From contig CM119263.1 in assembly GCA_051294375.1 (NCBI GenBank), positions 19,868,115 through 19,932,114 on the forward strand: DNA of 64,000 nt. Reading direction: 5' to 3'. The stretch is from Paraspadella gotoi (Eukaryota; Chaetognatha). Below, piece by piece: positions 16,098 through 28,700 of this stretch. A program made the translations under genes and the position numbers. The notes under the pieces are model-generated. The model was given only the letters and a program-made list of their open reading frames with translations. It made no database searches and was not told the origin of the DNA. Position 1 is the first letter of the stretch; each line of letters starts with the position of its first letter.

Positions 16098-19000
16098 TGT
16101 GTTCTGGGACTATTTCGCTGAGTTTCACGCTCGAGCGGAATTTCCGACTGACCGGCGGGAGAGACGATGTGAGCGGAGGGAAGCGGTGGGTCGGGTCGTG
16201 GAAGAGAAGCATCCGTATGACGAAATTCTGAATTGAACCAATTTTTGGCGCGTAGAGTTTTGGGATGTGGGAAAATGTGTCAGATTAGGGAGGAGTAAGT
16301 GCGCGGAGTGAGAGTGGCGTTGTGTTTTCGAAGTCGCGCTGACCCTCATGACGGTGAGTATGATAAAAACGAAGTGACCTCTCGAAATGGAGGGGAATAT
16401 ATGATGACTTTTTCGAGTCGTGAATTTGTCGGAAGGCAAAATATTGCCGTGTCAGCAACCTGGAGCTGTTGAGTCGAAAAACCAAATTTCAAATTCAGTC
16501 TGTCTGTATTTGGCTTTAGGTTGTTCTTACAAATGAAGAGCTTTATGAGCTGTCAGACAGTCGGTCGAAAAGAAAATCTATGTAATAATAAGCCATGTGC
16601 GGCGAGTCCAGATAACCGGATATCCGGGTAAAACATGAACTGTAAGCTAAAAACTGTGGGAAAACAGCTGATGATCGAATCAACGCGACCGAAAATCCGG
16701 TAGACAAAAGATTACACAGAGAAGGATATCCCGGGTAAAAAAAAGTGATTATGTCGAAACAAACGAATGAAAATTAAGAAGGAAAATGACACTTGAGGCA
16801 GTGTGAGTTATAATTGGTTGTAAGAAATACTATGAATTTTGTTGCATTGAGTATCTGTATATTCAATTCATTATTTCGGCAATCCGGGTAATTATAAGCA
16901 AATACTAATTACGATACTAGGATAGATAATTTTTGGATATAACAGAAGGTGAAATTTCGGTATAATATGCAGAATTTATGAAGAGTCGAAAGAGAAAAAC
17001 TTTGACGTATGAGAGACTGTGAGATCAAAGGAACGAGGAGACATGTCATTAGTTTTCGCTAGCAAAAGGCGGCGGGTGATTAAATCAGTGGAAAGGACTC
17101 TCGATAGATTTCCCAAAATCGTTTTGTGAACGTAATGGACGGAAGGAAAAGAGCGAGAGAGAGAGTTACAGGAAAAAGAGGAATGAGGCAATTGTGGTGG
17201 AAAGGGAGATGAATGAAAAGGAGTCAGCTAAAAGGACATTTGCCCACATTTGCCCAGTGCCCACCGTCTGATCTGTGGAAAAAAACCCGGTAAAAAACCA
17301 AGAAAATATGAAGCACGAGTAGATTTTGACGCTCGTGTGGGCAAAAGCTAAAAGTAAGTGAACGTCGCTTTTTGGATAAGGGTTAAGCCACGCAAAAACG
17401 TTACGGAAGGAAAGGAGCATGAAGCGATTTTGGTTCGATGCTCCTTTCGACGTCGGAGGCGGGGCGGCGGGCGCGCGTCGGAGGCTGCGGAGGCAGCGGC
17501 AGAGACAGCGGCGGATGTAGAAGCGGCTGCGGAGGCGGAACGAGGCCATCTCTCTTTCGAAGAGCGAGAAGGCGAAATGGATTAGACGAGGATGGCAAAG
17601 TGGGCGGGGGAGTAAAACGGTGGGAAGAGGAAGGGAGGCCTAGGTGGCGGGGGGGGGAGGGGATGTTGTGGGACGAGATTGGGTCAGAGACAAAGCAGAG
17701 ATGTGGGAAGGGAACGATGACATGGGGTTGGGTAAAACTAAGAGAAAAAGAGTGATGCCTAAATGAAGAATAATGTTGTTTTTGCAATACCGTGACTAGA
17801 ACGAGGAAGCCGGTTTGAATGCCTGAGGCGTGAAAAAATATATGGTGAAAAGACATGGTGAAAGAATATGTTGAAAATATATGCGAAAATATGTGGTGAG
17901 AACTCTCTAAGGTTTGGTAGTTTGAAAGGAAGGTATGAGATTGAGATATGGTGAGATGAAGACAATAAAAGACTATGCTAACAATGTAACAGGATGTACC
18001 ACAGAATCGTCCACTTCGTCGGATTGCTGATAGTGGTTGACACATAAGAATAGGTTCGAAAGATGGGTGTTGAGAAGTTGCGAGGAGCGATTATGCAAAT
18101 ACATTCGATAAGTCGATAGCAAGGGGCGCTAAAGAAATCTTGATCATGAAATAGCACAGAGTCTGTCTCAAATGGATACGTATCATTTAAAAATATAAAT
18201 TCGAAGGAAAAAATGGATTCTCTAAGGAATGATTAAAAGAAACATGGAGGTATTACACGGAAATTATGATGCGATAAAAAAAAGAACGGCGCCGAGTGAT
18301 GAAAACAACAAATTAATTCTGATAAAATTAACGATAATTTTCATTGAGGTCATCTTAAATTAATCATTTTTTAAATAACAGGGAGAAAAACTGTGAAACA
18401 CTGAGAATTTATTTCGAGAGCTAAAAAATACAAAATTTTGTTTTGAAAAAGTCTATGGGTGTCGCCTCGAACATGGACGTTATGTCAATATAAAGTCGTA
18501 TCACTCACACCTCTCTCTCCCTCTCCTTCTCTTTTTCCACTTTGACAAGTAAACATTCGATCTCGGTGGACATGACGAAGTCTTGATGACAAGTCCGGCA
18601 GCGATTTAGCGTCATCAAGACTCTCGATCACGTCCTAAGAGATCAAAGGGAGAAACAAGAAAATCAATGGAAGGATTTAAGAGTTATCAACTCAATTCGG
18701 ATCACGTTGGGGGGGGGAAGTGGCGAGCATTGATAAGTGAATGAGGGTGAGGAAAATAATTTTCGGTGAGTTGAGGTGTAGAATAGAATTTAAGTATTTA
18801 CATAATTTGGTACGAATCAGGCGACTGATTTTTTTTTGGGTGGGTTAGTAAAATGTCGTAAAATTCGTATCTTGTTACAAAGGAAATTTATTTGTGTAAT
18901 TGAACCAAATAATTTGTCTCGAAAAAAAAAAAAACTTCGGATTAGTTAAAAAAATCCTTTATTGCAAGCAAAGTGTAAAAACGATATATTTGAATATCTG

Positions 19001-19732
19001 CGACGGTGGGGGTGGGACCAGATTTTTTTGGTGAAGTCGGTTCTACAAAGTAAAGATCAAAAGCAATTTCAGGAGAAGTGACTGTGAAGTTCGTGACGGT
19101 GAGGGTGTGACATTTTCGAGAATCGGGTTTTATTGAAGGTTGAGGGAGTGGCTTAACTTGCCCGATCGGTGAAGAGATGGGGGAGAGGAGGGAAAGGGAG
19201 GCGGGAACGAGGCAACCGAAGAGCGAAAAAGAAGACGCAAACCTTTTCCAATTCAAATTAAAAACCGGCGGCGACAAAGAAAAGACTTTAGGTTTCCTTC
19301 GTCGAAAGAAATTCTGCCTTCGACTGAGAATGAAGAAAAAAAAAGGAAAAAATTCAAAAAAAAAAATAGAAGAGGAATCTTCGGTAAGCGGTTTATTTAG
19401 CGAGTTGGTTTGGGGGGGGGCCCCGGCATCAGACGACGAAAGCCGATTCGCAGAATATGTATGAGTTAGCCAAAGGAAAATCGATACGCTGTTTCATCAG
19501 GACGCAGAAAGAAACCATCCGGGTATTAGGAATAGCCCTTTTTAAATTTAGTTAGCGTGTAGTAAAATTGAAGTGTAAAGGTAAAATAGTAATACTATTT
19601 CGTATAATGGAAACCAAAGGGCTTTTCCCGTCGACGATATGTGCGACGTCGTAGCCACAAGACACATATCTTTCTTTGTTTTCATCACAAAAAAAAAATG
19701 TTGCGTGGAAATTGTTGGAAACGGACTTACAC

Positions 19733-19757
19733 CTAACGCAAGGCTGGCGTCTTGCAT
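19733..19757 (-). other. Inverted copy of the candidate first exon (MQDASLAL)
   Basis: This mirrors the segment at 10,823-10,847 inside the inverted B arm. The ATG and GT donor are retained, but two codons differ and the donor has small changes. Whether it is a second real locus or an unpolished copy of the same locus cannot be told from sequence alone. Confidence 0.25.
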
Positions 19758-20200
19758 TTTCGATCTTTTCGCTTCGGTGGCAGCAATGCGATGATCGAAG
19801 GGTTTCCCTCCAAATTGAGGAGCGTCAAGAAGCTAGGACGCGAAACGCCGCGAAGCTGATCAGCGACCTGGGAACTGGGGCGCCGGAAGCGGATAGAGGA
19901 GGCGCCTGGAGGCGGTGATGCCCGAAGTTGAGTTTACGAGAGCGGAAGACGGAAAGCGATAACTGGAGCGTTCGGTCGATCTGCGGCGTTGGAAAGGAAA
20001 GGGGACGGTGCACGTTATGAACGGCGTCGCCGCCTAAACACGCGGCGGCGACGGAGGGAAAACGTGAGACGTGATGTGTGACAGGAAATATCACTCCGCG
20101 GGATTAAGGCGATCTGCGTGAGAGAAGAAGGAAAAAATAAGGGATGAAAATAAAATTGTGATCAGATTTCAAGGTCTCGCGGTTCTCTCGTTCTGTTTCG

Positions 20201-20203
<3 letters not shown>

Positions 20204-20239
<36 letters not shown>

Positions 20240-20310
20240 GCTCTCATCTCTCTCTCTTCTCTCTCTCTCTCTCTCTCTTCTACATCTCTCTCTCTCTCCT
20301 CTCTCTCTCC
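20204..20310. repeat. (CT)n array in inverted segment B
   Basis: Partner of the GA tract at 10,280-10,390, with more interruptions. Confidence 0.9.
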
Positions 20311-20545
20311 GTAACTCCAACTTTCCTTCACTTTCCCTTTCTGCGTATTTTAAGTATTCCGCCAACTGGAAAAAAGAATGTTAAAAAAGGAATATGTCTC
20401 AATAAAAATGAAAGGATTCTCCAGTGAAGATAAGACTCGATGCATAATTTGTATGATTTTTTGAAATCTGTTCCAACGCGAACCAATAATATCAGTTTTA
20501 ATATCACCGGAAAAAAAATATTTACTTACATACATTTTGCTAAAA

Positions 20546-21723
20546 CGGATGTATATAGATTTGTATACCAGTATATAATATGTTTTATCTATACCATCAA
20601 TGTCATACTCTTGATTTCGAAGACTAAAACTGATTTCGTGTATTGATTGGATTTTCCTACGCGTTTTTATTATTTATAAAAGTTCCGCTTTTTCCTTATA
20701 TTTTCTTTCATTTTTTCCTCTTAATTTTTTTTTTCGATGGCGGAACCGAGACAAGTTTGTCGTCACGATAGACTGCGTCGTCTTCGCCAGAAGGTCGTTG
20801 AGACGTTCGCGTTCTCGCCAATCTCTTCCACGCCTTCTCGCGTTCGATTCTTAGGGGCCAGAGAAGAGGCTGAGTGTTGTCTCTAAAATTCTCGCTCCTT
20901 CACTCAATCTATTTCGAGCCTTCTTCGTCTGGGAGGCTGGCCTCGCTCCATGGAGTCGTCGGCCCTCTTTGCCGACAATCATGGGATAAGCTTCATGGCG
21001 CACGGAAGACGCTTCGTCCGGTGACATTAGAGACGCTTGGCGCGATCACAGAGTCTAAATAAGATGGAACTGTTTTTGTTTGGTCGTCGTGTGTGATTCA
21101 ATTTGAATGACAATGGTTGAAACTGAAGAGAAGGAAAGAAAGACAGTTATAGGTAATCTTCGGTTTTTGAGGGGTATTAACAATGTAACGCACATCAGTG
21201 AAGCAAGAAAAAGTGTAAGACTTAGAAAAAACTGTTGTAAAGAAAAACTACTCAAAAGCCGGAATCGCCGACTCTTCGTTGGAACCAATTCCTTTTGCGA
21301 TAATAGCCCTGACGTCACTGAGCGAATGATGGAATTTCTATTAAAATAGACGAGTTTGTTGGTTTTGAATTTATAGGAGAAGAAGAAAAAAAGAGCGGAG
21401 AGGGGTGAGTGCGAGAGATATATTATTGACTGAGCGGTAAAAAAAATGTAGAAGAAATCCATTGATAGTTCGAATGAATTGATGGACCGGAAAGAGAATC
21501 AACGAAAGAGGGTGGGAGAGTCGGTGAGAGAATGGAAAGGAGAGAGAGAGGGTGAGAGAGGAAGAGGAGAGAGAGAGAGCAGAGAGAGAGAGAGAGAGGG
21601 AGAGAGAGATAGAGAGAGAGAGAGAGAGAAAGAATTTATGACGCCTGAAGTCTCACAGAATGGGGGACAATAAGGGAAAGAAAGATGAGATAAGCAGAGG
21701 AAAACTGAGACACAGAGAGAGAG

Positions 21724-21756
<33 letters not shown>

Positions 21757-21764
21757 AAGAAGAG

Positions 21765-21820
<56 letters not shown>

Positions 21821-23990
21821 AGAGAGAGAGAGCAGAGAGAGAGAGAGAGAGCGCAAAGTAAGATAAGAAATCATTTCTCTAGTCTTGTGGCTATTCGACA
21901 ACATTTGCAGTGGACGTTCTTTAACATGCCGGTTCAGAACGAAAATATAATAAAAGAGGAGAAAAAAAATAATGGACGAATAAAAAGCAAGGGGGCATGG
22001 ACAGAAACGAAGATAAAAATGCAAAAGTCGGGCATGAACAAGAAAGGAGCATGAATAAGCCAAGCGCATGGAATAGAAGAATAAAAGAGCAAGTGAGTAT
22101 AGACAATATTTAAAAAGAAAACTGAAAAAATGATGAAAAAAAACCCTCTTTATCCTCCGTCTTTTTATAATTGGACGTTAAATTCGGAGAAAATCCTCCG
22201 TAAAAACCGTAATTTAACGCGATACTCGGAAAATCGATCGAGTTTCTCTCAGTCGTAATCGGTCATCGCATTCTAGGGTTTAAGTTCTTCGCGATTATCG
22301 TCGTCGTCGTTGTCACAACAGACATTTTAAAATTATATAAATTCAAAAAACAATGTCGGTTTTTGTTTGAGTATTGAAATAAAAAATTTCTTTTTGATAT
22401 AACAAAAAAAAGTAAAGTCGGCCCTGTTCGAGTAAGTACGGAGATAAAGAAAAAACCTGAAAATCTGTACCATACAGATTCAGGTTTGTTTATGTTCTTT
22501 TTCCGTTTTTTTTTCCTGTTATCTTTTTAGGTCGGTCGCTCTGTGTATTCGGAAGGATAAACAAATGAAAAAAAAGAATGTTAAGAGAATAGTTACCATA
22601 AATGAAAAGTGAACACTCTAGTTAGTTAAATTTATTTTTACTAATAAAATTATAACAATGTTTTTTTTTTAATTCGTCTGAGTATGAAAATACTGCGTGC
22701 AGTTTTTATTATTTTAAGACTTTGACTTACAGAGAGAAGGAAAAACAGAAGAAATCAATAAAAAAAAAAACAAAAAAGTTTTTCGCGAAAACGATGATTT
22801 TCTATTTTTTTCTTTTTTTTTTTTCACTGTTTTTTTTATCTTAGTACCGCATGAAGGTTCAGGGTCTCGGATGATAGTAGTTCAGTAGTAAACATCATTT
22901 TTTTTAAACATTTTTTTTTCGTGTAACATATTTCGTCGTTTTAATCGTCGGTCGTCATCGGTCGCTTTTTTCTCGCCCGTTTGCATTGTTGCTGATGCTG
23001 CTGCTACTGCTGATGCTGTCGGCTTTCTTTTTCTATTTGTTGCTGATAAGATTTATGGCGGCTCAATCGAAGACCACACGATCCGAGAGCGAGAAGAGTT
23101 TGCAGGGGCGGGGTTGGAAGCGATAGGACTTGTGGAGCGGCGGGGCGCAGGTAGTGGAAGGGTCGGAGGAGTGGAATAAGAAAGCTATAAATTTGAGAAT
23201 CGTAAAAACGAGAGGTCTAAGGAAGTGTCGGGGGGGGGGGTTAGTAGGCAGGGGGGGGGACGAATGAGAGAATCGGGTGGAAAAACATAATCTTTATAGA
23301 GATGATAGACTTTGAACGTGAATTCCTCAAGGGGGCAAAGCGGCATAGAGGGGACTGATTTGTAAGAGATATGTATAAATAGGGTGAAATGAAAAGTTTG
23401 GAATTGGAAATTTAGCAATTATATCTTGAAAAACTATCATATTAGTGAATCTAATCTGAAGTTTTTTTTTGTTTTTTTACAATGTATAGCCCAGTCAGCT
23501 TATTTTGTATATAGTACTCCCTTAAATAATGTCAAAGAATTTCAAACATGGTTTTTTTTTTATTCTGAGAACAGTATTCAGATCCTCGTTGATAAAAGAA
23601 ATATAAATCTTTGTTCAACAATATTGTCCTTAGAAGGTTAAATTACAAAAAAACTAGTATTTTATAGCTGAAATTGAAAATCGGTTCTTAAATATAGTTT
23701 TTTTACATTTTTGACTAACTTAATGAAAGAATTTTTAAAAAGAATTATATTTCTTTTTATTCAACTTGTTTGCAAGGAATCCGAATCCGATCTAAAAATT
23801 TTAAATTTGCATTTTAAAATTGTAGCCTATTATATACTATTACTATATATAAAATTATAGCTCATCTGGTGCCTACTAATGTATAAAATTAAAAATAAAA
23901 TTTACCAAAGTATTTTTATGGTTTTTTGTTCATGTTTATATACAAATATTTAATTTTCTAAAAATTTATAATTTTTCACATCACTTAATA
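20546..23990 (+). repeat. Segment A, copy 3 (direct), indel-rich
   Basis: Direct copy of 1-3,430 with abundant scattered one-base gains and losses (for example GGTCGTCGGTCG-like stutters near 22,950 and doubled letters throughout). Reading frames open in copy 1 are broken here. This copy includes the 2,850-3,430 stretch missing from the inverted copy, then joins segment C at a C-run (about 23,992). Confidence 0.9.
21539..21855. repeat. (GA)n arrays in segment A copy 3
   Basis: Interrupted GA tracts on either side of a short unique stretch, as in the other A copies. Confidence 0.9.
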
Positions 23991-23999
23991 TCCCCCCCC

Positions 24000-24505
24000 A
24001 TTTCAGTCCCCGATCCCTCGATGACCGGAATGTATACCGAAGTTCGTCGTTGTCCTTTAAAACAATCATCTCTGCTTCGACGTCGCCCTCTCTCGGTTTC
24101 GCCAAAGTTTTAATGCGCTTTTGTTGTTTTTTTTCGCTCCCTCAGCGTTTTTCAATCAAAACTCAGACTTTTATCGGACGAAAACTTAAAAATGAGTTTC
24201 TCCAATTCGCGCCTCTTTATTCTCAAAGATTCTCTTTGAGCCCTTTGCCCCGATTCGCTCCCTCCCCCCCTCCACCCCCCCTCATTCTTCCATCACCCAT
24301 CGCAGCCATTTTTTTTTTCACTCGAGTCGGCGTCCTCTTCCCTTTCCTCTTCCTCCGGTCACGGGCGCCATCACTTTCCAAAGCCCCCGCCCCTTTGCCC
24401 TCGGCGGCGTAAATTTACTGAAAGCCGTTCTTTTTTCCTTCGACTGTCGTCGTCGTCTGCGTCGTCGTCGTCGTCGTCGTCGGGGAATCATCTCAGCTTC
24501 GTGTA
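24000..24505. promoter_or_regulatory. CpG-rich, promoter-like block with (CGT)n
   Basis: Composition is rich in C, G and CpG, with a trinucleotide (CGT)n/(CGA)n run at about 24,446-24,483 just before the candidate exon at 24,510. The inverted copy is at 34,985-35,490. No TATA box is evident. Confidence 0.3.
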
Positions 24506-24509
24506 CACA

Positions 24510-24582
24510 ATGTGTGAACTCAAGAGCAAGCGCGATAGCTTTGCCAGTTTTTCCAGTCTTCAGGGTGGATTCATATCGAATG
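24510..24582 (+). other. Candidate first coding exon MCELKSKRDSFASFSSLQGG...
   Basis: Downstream of a CpG-rich block with a (CGT)n run, an ATG in CACAATGTG opens 24 codons (ending FISN) and reaches AATG|GTAAAC, a plausible donor, in phase 1. The inverted copy near 34,910-34,985 has single-base losses that break the frame. The Ser-rich, Lys/Arg-containing peptide has no family signature I recognise. It is on the same strand as the PDE1-like gene, so a distant alternative first exon is possible but unproven. Confidence 0.3.
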
Positions 24583-25729
24583 GTAAACCTATTCTTAGTT
24601 AATAAGGATTCCTTATATTGTTTTATAATTAACTGAACAACGTTAGATCCAGCATGATATCCCGTCTCGAACCCGGGGACGATTCAGTGAAACTTTAACA
24701 ACTTAACCTCATCTACGTCTATCAGAAGACGCGAAGGGAGGAACGTAAGTAATTTAGGACTTTTCTTTTTGTTTTCTTTCCTCCTTTTTTCTTTCCTCCG
24801 CGAAGAGTTTCTCGTCAACGCGACGTCGATGCTTTGTTTAGTATCAATTGGCTTAGATCCTCGGCACAGCAAAGCTTTAGAAAAGGCCACCACGAATAAA
24901 GCCTCAATGATGTTGCGTTTTGTATTATCACTTTTAACTTTGGACCATCACTTTCGTCAACTCTGATCCAAAAGTCCGAAAATCCCTTGAGACTTTTCGT
25001 CAGCAACCGAAACTATTTGTGGATATGACAACAGTGCAGTCAGTGCACAATGAAACAAAATAGAACTTTCGTTTGCGCTTAGCTGTAAAAACTGAAAAAA
25101 TAAAATTGTCTTATATGAAATACCGAAATGGTTTTCTACAATGGTTACATGAAAATCTTGCATCTGACTAGGAGATTGAATTTATTATCCATCGCTCAAT
25201 TAAAATGTTAATTTTCTGCAAGCGCATTTGGTTTTGACGCCTCTATTTTTTTTTTTTTTTTTTTTTTAAATGTTATTTCTTTTCTTTCATTTTTTTGGAG
25301 TACTAGTACTTCTTCAAAGTTCTAACAACATAACTTTTCAATCCAATTTATAAGGCTTTTAGTGTTTAACCTAGAAATTTTCGGAAGCTTCATTTCCTTC
25401 GATATGTTCTCGTTTTACCTTCATTGTTAACACCATGGATGATTTCTACAAACTCAATTGCCTAGAACTTCTTGTGAATGAAAATAGTTTTTCGATTTCT
25501 TCAAGTTTCTCGTACCCACTATCTCCGTCTCCCTCTCTATCTCTCTCTCGATCCCTCTTTCTTTATCTTCTCGGTTCCCCTTTCCCTCCTCAGAATTTGA
25601 GCACAACGCGCGCCAACAATTTCTGCTGTCGTCGTCGTCTTTGCTGTCGTCGTTACTTGTTATTCTCGTTCTTTCAGCGTCCTTTCCAAACAGCTGTTAA
25701 ACGGAACTGAATATCCTTGGGAGAGAAAA

Positions 25730-25732
<3 letters not shown>

Positions 25733-25781
<49 letters not shown>
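25733..25781. repeat. (CT)n array in segment C
   Basis: Pure CT tract. The partner GA tract in the inverted arm is at 33,685-33,742 and longer. Confidence 0.95.
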
Positions 25782-25787
<6 letters not shown>

Positions 25788-26537
25788 CTCTCCACTTTCT
25801 CTCCCTCTTTCTTTCTCTCTTTCTTAACCTGTCTTTCTCATCGCTACTTCCATATTTTCCTCTCTCACTTCTTCACTCCCTTTTTCCCTCTTTTAAACCA
25901 AGTAAAATAAATGATTTGGCAGGAAAGCAAGAGCTTTTCCTTTTTATTTTTTCTTTTCATTTTATGTTTGCCCTTTTCCCTTTCCGTGTGTGGATTTTCT
26001 CGCACGCAACGCCGACCACGGAAACAGAAAGAAAATATTTTCTGCCACCTGAACCAAAAGATCCCGTTCTTCTTCTTTCTTTCTTCCCCGTATCTCATTT
26101 GCTTTCTTTCTTCATTAGCCCGTTCGACGGTCTTAAGTCTCAACTATTTCTAAGTATCTTCAAGGTGTAACGAGCTCTCCGTGCCGAGGAATTTCAAAGA
26201 CCAAGGATGTGAGCTTCGACATTTATCAATAGAGAATTTTCCGAATGAAAAAAAAATCTTCCATCCTGAAAAGACTTGGTCGTCGATGTGCCCTTTGTTG
26301 TGCAAAAGAGTTTTACTCTAGAGTCGATAGATGGCGCGAAATACAAGATTCTCTCTTCTTTTCTTTCTTTTCTTTTCTTTTCTTTTCTCTCTTTTCTTTT
26401 CTTTTCTTTTCTTTCCCATTTTTTTCTTTTCTCTTCTTTGCTTTCTTTACAGTTACCGTTCTGTTACCGTTTCTTCTTAATTTAATCCGAGCATTACAGT
26501 ATGTTCTTCAATAAAACTAAAATATAATCAAACTTCA

Positions 26538-26978
26538 NNNNNNNNNNNNNNNNNNNNNNNNNNNNNNNNNNNNNNNNNNNNNNNNNNNNNNNNNNNNNNN
26601 NNNNNNNNNNNNNNNNNNNNNNNNNNNNNNNNNNNNNNNNNNNNNNNNNNNNNNNNNNNNNNNNNNNNNNNNNNNNNNNNNNNNNNNNNNNNNNNNNNNN
26701 NNNNNNNNNNNNNNNNNNNNNNNNNNNNNNNNNNNNNNNNNNNNNNNNNNNNNNNNNNNNNNNNNNNNNNNNNNNNNNNNNNNNNNNNNNNNNNNNNNNN
26801 NNNNNNNNNNNNNNNNNNNNNNNNNNNNNNNNNNNNNNNNNNNNNNNNNNNNNNNNNNNNNNNNNNNNNNNNNNNNNNNNNNNNNNNNNNNNNNNNNNNN
26901 NNNNNNNNNNNNNNNNNNNNNNNNNNNNNNNNNNNNNNNNNNNNNNNNNNNNNNNNNNNNNNNNNNNNNNNNNNNNNN
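26538..26978. other. Assembly gap (441 N) with duplicated flanks
   Basis: The 38-40 bases before the gap (GTATGTTCTTCAATAAAACT...) are repeated exactly after it. The inverted copy around 32,800-33,120 instead runs through about 290 bp of real sequence containing GAAA-rich repeats. Confidence 0.95.
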
Positions 26979-27575
26979 GTATGTTCTTCAATAAAACTAA
27001 AATATAATCAAACTTCAAAGTCTTTCTCCTTCTCTCTTTGAGCCCTCTGATTCCCTCCTCCCTTTCACTCTCTCTCCCTTCGAACAACCTTGAAACTCGG
27101 TCAAAGGGACGCAGCTCGCACCGAAAAAGCTCGTAGCCGGCTTCTGGTTTCTTAACTTAAATATGCAAACGACGTGAGCGCTGCATCTTCCAACCCTCTT
27201 CGTCCCAGTTTCTATTATGAGGCCAACCTGTCCAGCCGGTAGTAGAAAAGATATTACATACGCATTGACAAAGAGTTTGAATTAAAGCAAACATCGATTT
27301 ATTTTTGAGATAGTGTACAATGTACAATGTGCAATGTACAATGTACATGTTTCTACTTTTAGTTCAAATATTCATCAGCACATCTTTGTAATTCGAAAAC
27401 CCAACGAAATAAACGAAAGAAAGAAAGAAAGGAAACCAGGGTGTGATACGTAAAGGTTGTCGATTTGTGACACTTTCATCGTCGAATCTTTTCTCTATTT
27501 AAGCACGTATAATCTTCAATCTTTGTGATAAATTGTTAGTGGGCGTGTCTATTTTTGAATGGGTCAGAGTGCCGA

Positions 27576-27705
27576 GAGAGAGAGAGAGANNNNNNNNNNN
27601 NNNNNNNNNNNNNNNNNNNNNNNNNNNNNNNNNNNNNNNNNNNNNNNNNNNNNNNNNNNNNNNNNNNNNNNNNNNNNNNNNNNNNNNNNNNNNNNNNNNN
27701 NNNNN

Positions 27706-27738
<33 letters not shown>
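27576..27738. repeat. (GA)n array interrupted by 116-base gap
   Basis: GA dinucleotides flank N at 27590-27705. The partner arm has an uninterrupted (CT)n array of about 80 bases at 32,159-32,241, so the gap is probably over-sized. Confidence 0.9.
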
Positions 27739-27741
<3 letters not shown>

Positions 27742-27879
27742 GATTGAGCGATCCCAAAAATAACCGCTGCGCTGCGATTCGCTTTCTAGTTTTCCCACGA
27801 GTCCACTGCGATCGCTGGCGGGGATGCAATTGTGAGGGGATTAAAAATGAGAACAAGTTTGAGCAAACATTGTTAACTA

Positions 27880-28191
27880 GCATCATTTTTTTAACTTGCA
27901 ACACTTGTTTACTTGCATCATTGTTTAAATTTTCATCATATTTTCAATTGGCTTCTTTTTTTCAACTTGCATCTTTTTTTCAATTTTCTTCATTTTTTTC
28001 AATTGCCATCATTTTTTTAATTTCCATCATTTTTTTCAATTTCCGTCATTTTTTTAAATTTCCATCATTTTTTTTCAATTTCCTTCATTTTTTTCAATTT
28101 CCATCATTTTTTTAATTTCCATCATTTTTTTCAATTGCCGTCATTTTTTTTAAATTACCATCATTTTTTTCAATTTCCATCATTTTTTTTA
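27880..28191. repeat. Degenerate 18-20-bp minisatellite
   Basis: Repeats of a TTTCCATCATTTTTTTCAA-like unit with variable T-runs continue to the 25-base gap at 28192-28216. The inverted counterpart is at about 31,690-32,010. The array forms the inner edge of both arms of the third palindrome. Confidence 0.85.
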
Positions 28192-28216
28192 NNNNNNNNN
28201 NNNNNNNNNNNNNNNN

Positions 28217-28700
28217 GTCGGATCTGCGTATCAGCAGATCCCGACTCTATAATTCACTTAGTCGGTCCGTCGGTCCCCCCCTAAATCTTGTCGGGCACTC
28301 ACTTAAATCATGTCAGAACATCCAATTATGATAAATTATGCAAAAAATGATGTCCCTCCGTCCGTCTGTCTGTCTGTCCGTCCCCCTTAAATTGGAATGA
28401 AATTTGTGTGTCGTTAGAAAAGTGTGTGATTGAGCTGGATATAAAGTTTCGATGGAATCGTGCGAGTGGAAATGAGTTTAAATGGAAAAAAAACATGTTA
28501 CATTTACTTAAATCTTATTACTAATTTTAACCCATGATTACTCGAATTAATTATAATTGGATGAATAGATTAAGATGAAATTTTGTGTGTCGGTACTGGG
28601 TAAGAAGATGTGTGATTTAAATATATAAAGATTCAATGGAATCTTGTGAGCGGAAATGGAAAAAAAATAATATTCACTTGAAGTTGTTTCAAAAAAAAAA
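28217..28700 (+). mobile_element. Dispersed repeat fragment with GTCGGATCTG end
   Basis: Starts GTCGGATCTG, passes through a self-complementary CAGATCCCGAC, then GTCCGTCTGTCTGTC stutters and two diverged copies of a GAAATTTGTGTGTCG segment (28,390 and 28,576). The first 230 bp match 29,913-30,160. It is likely a copy of the same non-autonomous element, truncated at its left by the N gap. Confidence 0.6.

Larger units (their letters stand above)
15400..20545 (-). repeat. Segment B, inverted copy
   Basis: Right arm of the central palindrome. Differences from the left arm are mostly single-base length changes plus one patch (about 16,790-17,040) that does not match its partner at 13,510-13,690. 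No additional gene is supported apart from the mirrored candidate first exon at 19,733. Confidence 0.9.
24000..28191 (+). repeat. Segment C, left arm of the third palindrome
   Basis: Reverse-complement partner of 31,740-35,490. It holds a CpG-rich block with (CGT)n (24,000-24,500), a candidate first exon, (CT)n at 25,733-25,781, two N gaps, and a degenerate 18-20-bp minisatellite at the inner end. Positions 25,865-26,160 are identical to the partner, so identity is uneven along the arm. Confidence 0.9.

Noticed and set aside
24655-24690. GGTTCGAGACGGG on the minus strand as a tRNA gene
   Set aside because: Only a B-box-like piece is present. No matching A box, anticodon arm or acceptor stem lies at the right distance.
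25911-26170. Overlapping 80-92-codon frames identical in both C arms
   Set aside because: Identity reflects duplicated DNA, not selection. Frames exist on both strands and have no family features or splice context.
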